Part shown: piece by piece, positions 1 through 12,430 of the stretch
How positions within the stretch are numbered: the stretch's first letter is position 1
Layout: every line of letters starts with the position of its first letter
DNA from: Setoptus koraiensis
Lineage: Eukaryota > Arthropoda
Assembly: GCA_048013815.1 (NCBI GenBank)
Contig: CM106585.1
Location: 9,176,001-9,240,000 of the forward strand
Length of the DNA stretch: 64,000 nt
Direction of reading: 5' to 3'
Notes under the pieces: model-generated
Seen by the model: only the letters and a program-made list of their open reading frames with translations
Told to the model about the DNA's origin: nothing
The model's database searches: none
Made by a program: the position numbers and the translations under genes

Positions 1-291
1 GGAAACTGGATTCTATACCACTCACGTCCTTATCAACATGTACGTTAATTATTGCTCACACTCGTATATTTATACACACAACATCACAGGCACCAGCGAT
101 GGCTAATGCTCATTGTTGGAGTCGCAGCATAAAATAGTTTTTTACTCTCTGGGCATGCATCATGATTATGATGGTCAATGATTTTTGGACTTTTATTACA
201 CACACACACACTCACATTTTACACGCTTGTTCGCATTGACTTTTGCGCTCCTTTCGACTCGTCCGCGGACCGCGGCGCATTCGAAGTTGGA

Positions 292-358
292 GCTGCTCAA
301 ACTGCTCGAACTGCTCGAACTGCTCGAACTGCTCGAACCGCTCGAACAGCTCGAACAG
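292..358. repeat. 9-bp tandem repeat
   Basis: About seven copies of CTGCTCGAA, the last ones degenerate. Confidence 0.9.
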
Positions 359-2034
359 CGCGCCGCAAACGGACAGAGACGGCGACCAAGCAACAGCGAA
401 CGCTTATAATGATGATAATGAGCCTTGCTTCTTTCTTCGCGAATGCTGCACAACATTCTTTTCTTCGCCTGGCCACACTGGCTGGCAGTTGCAGCGAGTT
501 GCAAACTCACAAGTCGGCCGATACAAGCAACAAGTTGGCTCGAGCTGCACACAACAAGCAAATCCTGTAAACAACTGCAGCAACTTGTAGCCGGCCAATC
601 GAAAAGCGACGCTTCGGCCGAACAGGGGTCGTGCTCATGCTGCCGAACAGCGCACATCCTGAGCGCCTAGTGTTGGCCGGTTGCTGTTCGAATCGCCGTT
701 CGCAGTTGCTGCAGTCGGCTGTCTGTCGCTGCTGCTGTTGTTGTTGTTGTTGTTGTTGTTGCCAACACTAAACAATAACATGTAACCAACAGCATCTAAC
801 AAGCGTGTAATGTATTCTGATAGACTCGGCCAGTCGGCTCGAGCGGCCAGATGCAGCCAAAAAGTGGCTCATCTTTCTCATTGCACAACAGCACACACAA
901 TCTCGCTTAATTAGTTAGTCAGCCTTAATTGGCGATGATGAATTAAACAAGTGTCTGCAACCAGCTCTAATCTGCTCATCGATTTATTTGTATCTCTCTC
1001 CCTTTCTGTCCCTTTCTGTGTGTCTCATTGGCCACCGAGCGGCAGATGATGCGAGTCACATCCAGCGTCATCCGACCGGCGATCATCCGACCGGCGATCA
1101 TCTGACTCAGATCATCTGAGTGGTGAGGCTCGCATGGGTATCGCATGTTATTATTGGCTGCACCGCTATATCTCGCTACTATTAGTATCATTACTATTAT
1201 TATTATTACTATATGCATATGGCATATTTATAGATAATGATAATGTATGAATACCGTTCGCAAGGTCCATTGTGATACACTTTACATTGCACACAAACCT
1301 GTTCCTTCGGCCACCATCATAGATTGCGGCGTGCTCCATCCACATTGCACTCCAATGATTGGATTGGCGGCATTCAAGTGGCCATTGTTCACCTGTTTGC
1401 TACCTGTTGAGCTGGCAACATTACAGCGGCGAGCATGAGTCATGAGCGATACCAGCCGGCAAACTTTCGGGCTCTTATTAATATTGTAGCCGTCTATAAA
1501 TATAAACATACGCTCGGCTGACTGCATGGCTGCATAGTTTGGTCGCGGTGCCCCAAGTTTGTCCGAAGTGTAAACACTAATTGTGCGTGTGTGTGTGCAT
1601 TCTTTGTGTCAAATTGTGTGCTCACTCGTTTGGTAGCATGTTTATTATGTGTGCTCGAGCCTCGAGAGGCTAAACATCGGCAAATAGACGCACTCTGAAC
1701 AAATTACAACAACGGCATCGCTACGCCGGTGATTTGAAATCATGCCTCGCAGGGCAGAGAATTTGTGCTTAGCTTCGTTTTTGCTGCTGCTGCTGTTGCT
1801 GTTGCTGTCGCTGGTGTCGTTGCTGGCTAGGCCACCAACAGCAAAGGCCAAGTCATTAGATAAGAGATAGATTATGAGATATGTTTGTGTGTTAGCGCAT
1901 GGCTTGAATTATTGCCGTGAATTTGTGGCGCTCGTAGTGTCATAACACTCAATCATGACAACTTTTATCTAGCCAACCACACTATAATAAGATGCAATAT
2001 TTCTCGCTTGCTACCACACGCTCATTTGAATGCA

Positions 2035-2090
2035 AATGGCAAATGGCGAATGGCGAATGGCGAATGGCGAATGGCGAATGGCGAATGGCA
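2035..2090. repeat. 7-bp tandem repeat
   Basis: About eight copies of AATGGCG, almost pure. Confidence 0.92.
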
Positions 2091-4454
2091 ACAAACGCAG
2101 ATGGCGAATTGTTAACAACTAAAAATGTTGTTCACGACAACCAATAATGACGATAATTATGAATACATATGTATGACCGTGTTTAGCAACTGTAAAGATG
2201 ATGATAGATTATGCAAGAATATGACGCTCGATAGGAAAGGAGAGAAGAGATGAGATTAACGCGGTGATAAATTGCACACAATTGCACTGCAACCGCACTC
2301 GATTGGTGGTGGTCATCGCTCAAGCATATTTGTTTTTAAAATATCAGTATCAGTTGAATCGGCCACATCGGCTAGATCAGTGTCAGCCGGTCAGCCAATG
2401 TTGGCCATTGGATGCTGCTTGAGCCATTGAACTGGGGGGCTGTCTAAACAACAGACACAAACGTAGGCCAAGGAGGAATTAATTTAGACAGCCTACACGC
2501 TCATCGATTGAGCTCCAGTTGACTCGCCAACTTGGCCAAACTCAATCCAGGGCCCATCGTAGCTTATTATCTATAACAAGCAAGGTCACGGCTCGTCGTA
2601 TCAATTGTCTGCAACCTGTTGTTTAGGCAACCAACACACACATACAGGTGAATTCAATGACGACAGCGCAGGCGGCAGCGCCAGCTACGGCAATTAGAAG
2701 AAGACCGTGAAGAACTGTCTTGGGCTATCTTGGATGGTCCAAGATCTTGGATGGATCTCATTACCAGGCGACGCCAGACAATGAGTGAGATGGAAAGGGA
2801 GACTTCCGTTTATTGCGTGCATTGATGCGCAAATTTTTTCTTATACTGCCTGCTATTTGGTAAAGGCAATTGTTGGCAAGCAATTCCATCCACCAACAAG
2901 AATACCAAGTAGCAGAATGAAGATAAGAATAAAAGAAATAGAAACAGAAAAAGAATGGCTAATAATACAAGGAACAACGACGACGACGACGCTAAAACAA
3001 AGACACGCAGATCATAAAATGCTGCTGCTTTGAATATATGCAGATAAGTGACCTCTCTCCTTGTCTCTCCATTTAAATCTCGCTGCTCTCTCTGCTATCT
3101 AATCTCTGATATTAGACATGCAAATGGCCAGCACTTTTAATGCTTAAACTCCCACTATCGTCACTGATACTGGATACTGCAGACACTGTAAGATGATCGC
3201 CTCACCACTCTACCATACATACTAATCCTTCATTACATTAGGTAATGAGAGATTTGCAACACTGACCATATACAATAGCCATTGATAAGCGGCATTTGTC
3301 CATTGTTGTTGCTGTTGTTGTTGTCGTCGGCCGTTGTCGCTCGTTGTCGCTCGCTCGCTGTCTAACTACTGTGTCAGCTCGCTTGATATCGTTGTTGCGT
3401 AATTGAACTGTCATTGGGCACTTGACTAAAGGTCGGCCTAGAATTGACACTAATAAGTCGCAGCAAACAATTCGTCTGCCATGGTGCATATCTGCGAGGT
3501 CTGATATGCACCGCGGACGATGCCAGACAGAACTGTAACTGTGGACAACATTGACAACAACGGTCCATCGAAGTATTTCTTCGTTTTTTTTTTCTGTTCG
3601 TTTTAGTTTCGCATTTATTTATTATTTGGCCATCTCACTGGGAGATTCCACAGAGAGCACCCTCGTTGGCATTTGTCGGTGGCCATGTTGGCGTTTGCAA
3701 TTTGTGACAGACACAAATGGCGTGCTGCCCATCAAAGTTGTTGTTTGTGCCCAATATATGTGTGTCGTGTGCCACCAGACACCATATATGGTCAGCTAGG
3801 TACACAATTGAGCCAGTTAGGTAAACAATTTGAACAACTTGTGATTACACAATCAAGTGTTGCAACTGATTCAGTTGCCCAATGACGTAATGCCAAGTCG
3901 CGTTTTCTAGAAAATGATGATCAGCAACAACAACACAAACAGCTTTTGTTGATGATGAAAATTTCTGTCACTGGACTCGATGCTTTGGAGGAGGCTTTGC
4001 TTTTGATAGAAGTCGATCAGATGTGATCATGGTCGTCATGATTACCATTGGCATTGTTGTTTGGCAGTTTTATTTTGAGGAAAAAAAGAAGAAACTTGCC
4101 CAGTGAGATGATGGCACGAAGACGATGGCCAGTCGAGATATTCTTGCAGGCAGCTATGTAGTGTGTGTATGTGTCAGTAATAAGTTGAAATGAATGATTT
4201 ATCTCGTGATGCTGCCTGGCCAAAGAATGTGTTTTGTTCACAACTGTACTATCTATTTGATAAGTAATTGAAATTGTCATATCCATCATATGCACAGACA
4301 CAAACACACACACACAGACACTTTGATATCAAAAAGGTAACACCGGTCATCTTGCAATCACTACACTACCGTCAGCCAGAAAAAAAGAAGTATTACCTGC
4401 GAGACAGTGTGTGTGCAGATAATAAACAAAATAGACGAGTGCCATTAGTGGAAT

Positions 4455-4523
4455 CGGCAATAGTTAGCCAGTGCAACCGGCAATAGTTAGCCAGTGCAAC
4501 CGGCAATAGTTAGCCAGTGCAAC
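4455..4523. repeat. 23-bp tandem repeat, three exact copies
   Basis: Three perfect copies (unit starting CGGCAATAGTTAGCCAGTGC) at 4455-4477, 4478-4500 and 4501-4523. Confidence 0.95.
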
Positions 4524-6789
4524 AGTGGCAGCGGGCAGAAAATTTGTAAGACTGTGACGCTAGAAGTAGTGTTATAACCTTGTTAATCAACCATCAATGT
4601 CACACAACTAGCTACTTGCGATAGTCGTTACGCAATCAAGCGCAAGACGCGAATTCAAGCTCACTCACGCGTGTAAAACAATTTAGGCAATGGCTCACGG
4701 GCAATATCACAGCAACTCAAGACACGGCAATCATACAGCTACAATGTCGATGATGATGATGACGATGATAATTATGATGACTATGATCTAACAAAATCAT
4801 GAATTCTGACCGAGCACAACTAGCGCTAACTGGACACACATTTGGCAACGTTTGTGTGGCCAATATAAACTATCCTCATCATATCACACCAACTGTTTAT
4901 GTTCAATGGACCGAACCAATTTGAACTCCTACCAACCAATTTCGGCCAGCTACACACACACACACACACACACACGTGCTATATGGCCGAGCCGACTCAT
5001 TCGGTTCGAGAGTCTTGATAACATCTTGATCCGACTTGTTTGTTGAAACTGCCAAGTTGAAAATCATTTTCGACATGAGAATGAGAGAGGTTAGCAAACT
5101 CTGATGACTGGCCAACTTGCAACACAGCATCATGAAAATCATTAATAATTTAATGATCATGGCACAAGCAACAGCGTCTGGCTTGTCGGCGTCGTCGCCG
5201 TCGTCGCTTGATGATCTCGTGACAGGCACAGACACAGGCAAGTTTGATAGTTACTGAAAATAAACTTCAAATAAGCATCGTCAGCCATGGCAGTGTGTTT
5301 ATATTGGGAATCACGACAGAATATGGTCAGATTTTTCTTCTTTTCCTCTAAATCGCTAACAGTGTTACTTTTGATATCATTCATAAAGTGACAATCGGAT
5401 TCGAATATCGCGAATCACGCTGCCGAGCGCAAATTGAAAGGATATGACAATGTATGAAAGGAAATTCAACATCAAGAATCAAACATTGACTGCACGATCA
5501 ACTGGAGATCGATGCCTCATGCAAGTAATCTGAGATTCAGTTGCTAATTGCAAGCGGAGACTTACATACGGCACCGTGCGCTCATGAATGTTAGTAAGTT
5601 ATGTAGTCTAAATATTCAATCGAGTGGATGCACATTCGGCCAGATAAGTCATACTGGATTCCAGTACGACTTGTCTGGACGAGGTAACTGGATGCACTTG
5701 TCGTTGTATTGCTGTTGATGGTGATGAGTTTGTATTTGAACTAGCAACCACTCGCAGACTAAATGCAGCAGCAACAACTGGTCTATTCTGACTTGATACA
5801 ATTCGCATTGTCAGCGTATGTTGTGCACAAATCCAAACTACCCCGGTTTTTTCTGATCTTTCTACATGCACATGCCATTTGATTTTCAAGTCGATTTTTA
5901 TCGAATAATGATGATAATAAAATAATAATACACGTCACTGCAGTTACTGTTATGATGAGTAGAATTGTGAGAATCAACAGGTTTCTATCATATGTTGCTC
6001 TACCCTCTACTGGTGCCATTTCTACCACTATGGCCACTAGCATCTATTGTCATCGGCTATTGACTTGCTCTCAAACTTGCAAGTTCCAAGTTTGAAGAAA
6101 AACCAAGCGAAGCAAGAATAGCAACAACTACAATAATAATAATAATGGCAGCAATAGGAAGAAAAATGGTAACATTGATGATTACACACATAGATAAATC
6201 CTTTTACAAGGCCAATAGGGATCTACCGCTGCTAGATGGGTATTAAGCCGTTAAATTTGGTTGAAACTTAAAAATCTGGGCTGATAATTGATGCTGATAA
6301 TATAAACATGGCAAACAACATTGCATCATTTGGCCAGATTGAAAATGCAATATCTGTCAGTCAACAATCTACAATACTTTTTTGCAAGTGTGAGAGAACA
6401 ATTTTGAACAATGTTTGATGTTTGCATTTTCCTTCTTTATATCGATTGAGGCATTTTTCTGTCTCTCTCTCTCACACAATCTTTCGGGGCAACAATGTGT
6501 CGGAAAATATATAAGAAGGTCCATTGGAGGAGACCACAAAATTCGCACCATTATATGACGCGACCAACAACATCTTCACCCTACATATACTAACAAACAA
6601 CGTTATCTGCGACGAAGATCGGCACACATAGTCGTCGTCATCATCATCATCAGGTCAATTGTTGACTCAAAATTCAAAACATCGTAATAAATTTAGATTG
6701 CGATGGAGAGATGGCAATTTGTGTAAAAGGACAAGATAATTTGAGACAAGATAGAATCATGAGGGAACATTGTTTGCTGTAGTACTTAC

Positions 6790-8758
6790 CTTGATCATTC
6801 ATAGAAACGCGTCTAATATGATTGAAGGCATCTTCCACGGCCATAATCAAGTGATATTTACGTTTACGTAATTTTCTTTCATGTTCCTCAATGATATCAG
6901 TGGCAAATCTACCTTGTTGACTAGCCGACGATGATTGATGACCATGGTGAGAATGATGTTTGTCGTGATGATGATGATGACTAGAGATGCCTCCTCGTGT
7001 TGATTTTCTACTTCTTACCGATCTTACTGATTCTGTTTCGTCTCTTGCATTTAAAAATTCTTCATGCCGGCTTCTAGGCGATAATACATTATGATGGGAG
7101 TTTGTTTTTGATGTCATAGTTGTTGTTACAGGTAAAGCGGTAACTGTTGTAGTTGGTGGAGTATTTAAATGCTGAGATGGCAATGTAATATTTGAAGATA
7201 AATTATCAGCGGCGTTGGCGCCATCGTCGCCACCACCATTGATTGACCTAAGATAATTTGGAAGATAAAGTTGTTGTTGTTGTTGCTGCTGACCATCAAT
7301 TAGGGCCACTTTTTGCTGTTGTTGTTGCGAAATGAAGTCATTGTTGAATGGATTAGTAACTGTAAGTGACTGTGCTTGCTGAATCAAACTAGAATCGCCA
7401 TTACTAATTGGCTGACCAACATGTTGTTGTTGGTAAATATTGGTTCCATCCTGTATGATTGGTGCATTTGGATCTAGCTGATAGAATTTCAAACCGTTCG
7501 TTTGAGGACCATTGGCATGATTATTGAACTGGTAACCAGCAGCCGCAGCATTCATCCTCATGTGCTCATTGTGTAATTGTTGTTGGTGCATTTGTTGATT
7601 CTTTTGGTACTGCTGTTGCTTCAGCTGGAGCTCATCGTTGTTGCTGTTGCCGTTGATTACATGATTGGTCTGATTGGACACTCGAAGGTTAGATTTGGAT
7701 CTAGATCGGGAGGGCGATCGAGACGGTGATCTATTGTGGCGATGATGGTGATGATGGTGCGAAGCTCTCGATGTTGATCTGCGGCCGCCGCCTCGATGTG
7801 ACGATGGCGCTGGCGAGCCAGCCCTAGATCTGGTGCTGGTGTGATTGTTGTTGTCTGAAGAGCCCTCAGAAGAGACCATGTTGCTGATTATTTGAGCTTC
7901 TAAATTGGCCAGTTGCTCTTGGTAGGGCCCATGAGTGGGAAAGTCAGTGTAGTATCGCTCTAGAACAAATTGAGCGCATTCTTGAATACTTAATGAGGCA
8001 CAATTATAATAATGACTAGCACCATCTGGTGATCTTATCACTTTAATACAATATTGTAGCTGACGATGGCGTAACTCTAACAATATTATAGCTAAATAAT
8101 GCAATATAATTAGCGAATCTAACATTGATGAGGCATATAGAATAATAGTTAAATAGGATAGTTCATAATCGTTGAAACGTTTGTCGAACACTCTAAATAA
8201 AAAGAACAACCAATAGGCCAGTGTCAAAAAGAAACCAAAGGCCATAATGAAACATTTGTGTATGTCGACGCGTGGCATTAACACTATTTGCGGGCGCATA
8301 AATATGGTGTAATAAGCTATTAATAACATGGTAAATCTAGCTATAAAACCTATGAGAGGTCCATCACATTCTGGTCCGCATTCTGATATTTTCCATTGTT
8401 GTTGGAGTGGTTGCAATTGATAATTTTGTTGTTGTTGTTGCAGTTGTTGTTGCAGTTGTTGTTGTAGTTGTTGCTGTGAGAGTTGTTGCTGTTGACTCGC
8501 TAGTGAATTGGCTAAATTTACAATTGGCATATTTGAATTAATTGTGCTGGCAACAACACTGTTGTGCAATATGGTTGTTGTGCCAAACATAAACTCCATT
8601 TTTGGTATGATGAGCATGACAAGGGGCGATAGTAATACGCTGGCGGCCAGTAGCAACGACAGCGCCTTTGAGATCAATTGTTGATATTTGTACACTAATT
8701 GGTGACGAAAATTCTCCTCTCCGCCATCAATCATGGTTATCTGGCATTGTGAGGCCAT
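6790..8758 (-). CDS. Vang: Van Gogh/Strabismus planar polarity protein, large N-terminal exon (partial gene)
   Basis: This exon encodes 656 residues of a Van Gogh (Strabismus/VANGL) protein, a four-pass membrane protein of the core planar cell polarity pathway that works with Prickle, Frizzled and Flamingo at cell junctions. Approximate positions are TM1 at residues 28-55, a polyQ extracellular loop at 86-121, the CGPECDG motif before TM2 at 134-155, TM3 at 168-190 and TM4 at 203-230. After TM4 come the family hallmarks LLELRHRQLQ, SPDGASHYYN, LSIQ and ERYYTDFP, then LKFYQLD near residue 423 and LRKRKYHLIMAVEDAFNHIRR near the end. The exon stops at a clean donor (AAG|GTAAGT) in phase 1. The C-terminal block and PDZ-binding tail are absent, presumably in later exons. 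Family members are usually about 520-600 residues in total, so this one is enlarged by a polyQ loop and two low-complexity cytoplasmic inserts. The start chosen is the first in-frame ATG after an upstream stop; a spliced N-terminal exon is also possible. Confidence 0.9.
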
Positions 8759-10333
8759 GCTGCTGCAATGATGTGGCCAATTCGTGCCTTGGCTACTCAC
8801 TCGTATTATGCCTCACTTGTATTGTGCTGAGTATGGCTAATTGTCTAATTATCTCAATGTCTGATTATGATGATTATTTTATTTTTGTGGCCGGATATTT
8901 TGCGAACGATCGCTTGTGTTCACTGGAGTGCTGAGTTGGCTGTTGTCTCGCTGTTGTACGCTCGCAATTCTTTGTTTGATCATTTTGCTGACAACAAACA
9001 ATTGGCATAACTGGCCACTGATCGGTAAATTCGTAAATATATCAATTTATCCGTTGCTTCTTGCTGCATACTTGTATTATTATATTATTCACGATGATAT
9101 TATATTGTTGATTATATTATGTTATCGACGATGATATTGTGGTGTTTACGATGATATTATGCTATCGACGATGATATTATATATAAACGACGATATATAC
9201 GTGAGATTCGGTTCGTTCCATCGGCGGCCAAATTCGATCTATTTTGCTGTTTTGTTCGACGGCTCTTGAGCAACTGTGGCTCGCAACTTGCAGCTTGCAA
9301 TGGTGCGTGCGTGTGTGTGTGTGTGTGTGCCAAGAAACGTGTTGCCGTGAACGCGACCAAAAGCGAATGAACAACAAGTGAGTGCCGGTTGGACATGAGA
9401 ACACAGAGCAGAGAACAAACGACCGTGGACAACACTTGTGAATACACTTGTGTGTGTGTGTGTGTGATGTTGCTGAAAAGTTCGCTCCTTGCTCACTTGC
9501 ACAACGGCACAGAAACCAGTTACTGTGCTGCTGGCACAACAACCAGAAGAGACCAGTCAAGTGCTGGTCGCTCTTGCAAGGGCGCGCTCACATAATTGAT
9601 ATAATCACACACACTCTTATCTGATGTGTTAATCACCAACCAACCGACAATATTCAAACAAACAAAATAAAGCCTCCTCCGAAATAAAGTCGCAGAGTGG
9701 CCTCTTTTGGGGCACCCTGACTCCGTTTGCCATCTGTTGATTCAACACTGTTGAATCAAGCAGATTAGCTGTGCGCCGAGAAAAAGTAGCGCGTTGCGCA
9801 CAGTTGTGCACCCTCAAACGACCATTGTTGATGCAATAATAGAACAACAAGTGCTCAACTTGCACAACTTGTAATCTCTGTTACCACAGATAGTCACTAT
9901 ATATAGAAGCTGGTCATTTTATAATCTTATAGAACACAATTAGGTGGGCGTGCTCGAGCTGCGCCACCAACGCCATCTGGAAACGGAAAACGTTACCCAT
10001 CATGAAAAATCAATCGATCGTTTGGCCAAAAAGTTTTTGGCAAAAACGACCCATCATCCATCATCCTGGACCCGAAAGATTACTGCCAGTGCCACAATTT
10101 AACTTAACTTAGTTTTGATAAAACGACAATATTACGATTACGATACTGTGATTTGTATTGGAGCATGATCTGTATTATGTTTGCGATGGCTAATACAGTG
10201 ATACGGGAATATTACAAACACAGCTCGCATTGCCTACAACTAGTAGGCTACAGGACAGCATGCCGAAGAAAACATTCTACGCGATCTGGTGTTTATACCG
10301 AAATGGCAAATGTACAAAAAATACGCATGGGTC
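8759..10333. other. Gap between Van Gogh and the sidestep-like gene
   Basis: No coding exon was recognised. The stretch holds AT-rich repeats built on GATGATATTAT and CGACGATGATATTAT units at about 9090-9200, and GT runs at about 9307-9330 and 9448-9467. It should contain the Van Gogh promoter or 5' UTR if the ATG at 8758 is the true start. The sequence ATTGCAGCAG just before that ATG (minus strand, 8762-8769) could instead be a splice acceptor for an upstream N-terminal exon that I could not find. Confidence 0.5.
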
Positions 10334-10339
10334 TTTATT
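10334..10339 (-). terminator. Polyadenylation signal of the sidestep-like gene
   Basis: The minus strand reads AATAAA about 40 nt after the TGA stop at 10379-10381. This is a canonical poly(A) signal at a reasonable distance and implies a very short 3' UTR. It was predicted from sequence alone. Confidence 0.5.
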
Positions 10340-10378
10340 GAAATTTGTTCAAACAGATAGAATTTGTCATGTTGCCTT

Positions 10379-12399
10379 TCACAATATTAGCGCATTTACA
10401 CCTCCGATGGTCATGTCACTAAGATTAGACGACGGCGATGATGTTGAGTCTATCACTGAATTGAATTGTCCGCTAGTTGGCCCGGTGACATCATTGTCCG
10501 CGTTGGCGCCTGTTTGGTGAGCTCTGGTGTGGCAGTGGTCAGCGCCAGTGGTTGTCAGGGTTGTTATGGGCGACACCTCAAGCGAGCTAGAACTGGTGTT
10601 GTTCGCCAACTGCTGCTGCTGCTGCTTGTTGCCTCTGCTATCCCTGTTATTACTAGTTGTTATATCTAACTCAAAATGAACCTGTTTTGTGCCGTCGCCT
10701 CCATTCATTGTCGCCATGCTATTTCCGGTGTGCTGCTGCTGCTGCTGCATCACTCGGCCACCGTTTGATCTGGTTGTGGTTGAATCGCATCCCCTGTTAT
10801 TGTGCGATCCAACAGCAGTGTGCCTGTGGTTGCTTATGGTGGATATTTGCGAATTGTTGGAAGAACTCAACGAATGATTGCCACTGATGCCACTGTCGGC
10901 AGACGTGCCGCCGCCGCCGCCACCACCGCCAGTTGTTACCGTCGGTATGAGGCCACACACCAGCGACGAGTCAGTGTCGGCGCTAGTTTGCGAGGACGCC
11001 GACGCTCCGTTCAGATGAGTGTCCTTGGGGCCCATTTGTGTTGTGCCTGGTGTTGCTTGGTCGTTGGTGGGGTGATCAGTTGTTGTTATGGTCAAGTTGT
11101 AGACGTGTTGCTGTTGTTGTTGTTGCTGCTGATGCTGATGCGCATATAGCGACGGCGAGTACCTGTTGTTGGACGGCGCTGTTGCCGAGTCATTCAATAG
11201 AAACTGTTGTTGTTGTTTGTTTCTCGACTTGAGTTGCCTCATCGATTGATAGACGGCGCCCGATAGATCGTCAGCACGGTTGCTGCTGGCGACTATTGAT
11301 TGCTGCTGCTGCTGTACGACATGATCGTTCGGGTGACACTCGGGCGCCCTTATGTGATATATTGCTTGTTGTTCGTTGGGCGCCAGCATACCTGTCTCAA
11401 CAATGTTGTCACTTGTCTTATCCACGAGGCACTTGTTGTTTGTGACAAACGACGACAAGTCTTCATTGGCGTTGATCGTTGTCAATTGTTGTTGTTCACT
11501 GCAAACAACTGCAGACAACGGACTAAAGGCGGCGTGTCGATCTTGGTTGATCATCAAATGACAATGGTGCGCCTGTTGCAAAGCCGCCATGCTCAGGCCA
11601 TCAGGGTCGGCCAGGTTGTTGCCAGCGGCGGCCTCCTGAATGAAATGCTCGTGATGATAGTGGTTGTGGTGATAGGGCCCCAAATGGGCAGAAAATGGTT
11701 GCTGGTTGTTGACGCTAGAGGCGCCCGTTGTGAGCTTGGTCGCGTGGCTGACGGGCAACGGCGACGAGCCGGACATTGACGAGGCCGAGTAAATGGACTC
11801 GCTGCACAAATTGTTTGCCTGCTGCTTCATGAGTTGTTGTTGTTGCTGTTCCATGAGTTGTTGTTGTTCCATGAGTTGTTGCTGTTGTTGTTGTTTCAAC
11901 GAGTGCTGCTGCTGCTGCTGTTGGCTGGCCAAATGTCTGATGTTCGGCAAGGTGCAACAGTTGACATACTGGCACAATTGTCGCTGCTGACCGTCCATGG
12001 GCGACAGCACCAGCTCCGAGGCCTCCAATTGCTTCAATTGCTTCAATTGCTGCAGCGGCTCGTTGTCGTAGCCGTCTTCGGGCGCGCCAAATTTCGTTGT
12101 CGTCGGGGGCGCCTTTCCGGCGGACAGCACGGCGGGAATGTTGCTGGAGTATTGCTTGATCATTGGATGATGGTGATGATGGTGCTGCTGCTGTTGTTGC
12201 TGTTGCTGTTTGTGGTGCAGATGGTGGTGGAGGTGGCCCATTTGGTGCATGCGAACGGCCAGGTCGTAAGCGTCCACAACTTGCTGGTGATCGTGGTGAT
12301 ACTCGTGCCCGGCGTAGGCCGGCCGGACGCTGGGCTCCAATTGGAAGCAGCTCACCTTGTTTGTGGCCATCGACTGTTTGGTGTCGTCGTTTTGCTGAC

Positions 12400-12430
<31 letters not shown>

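Larger units (their letters stand above)
1..6789 (-). other. Noncoding, probable intron of Van Gogh
   Basis: This stretch lies on the 3' side of the splice donor that ends the Van Gogh exon at 6790, so it should be intronic for that gene. I searched the minus strand for the missing Van Gogh C-terminal region (the conserved cytoplasmic block and PDZ-binding tail) and did not find it. The remaining exons are therefore probably before position 1. The sequence is AT-rich and contains short repeats: a 9-bp repeat near 292-358, GTT and AC runs, a 7-bp repeat at 2035-2090, a 23-bp triplet repeat at 4455-4523 and an AC run near 4951-4974. Short open frames here have no recognisable domains. Confidence 0.6.

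Noticed and set aside
1..6789. Missing C-terminal exons of Van Gogh
   Set aside because: I looked on the minus strand for the conserved C-terminal block and PDZ-binding tail and found nothing similar, so no exon is called here.
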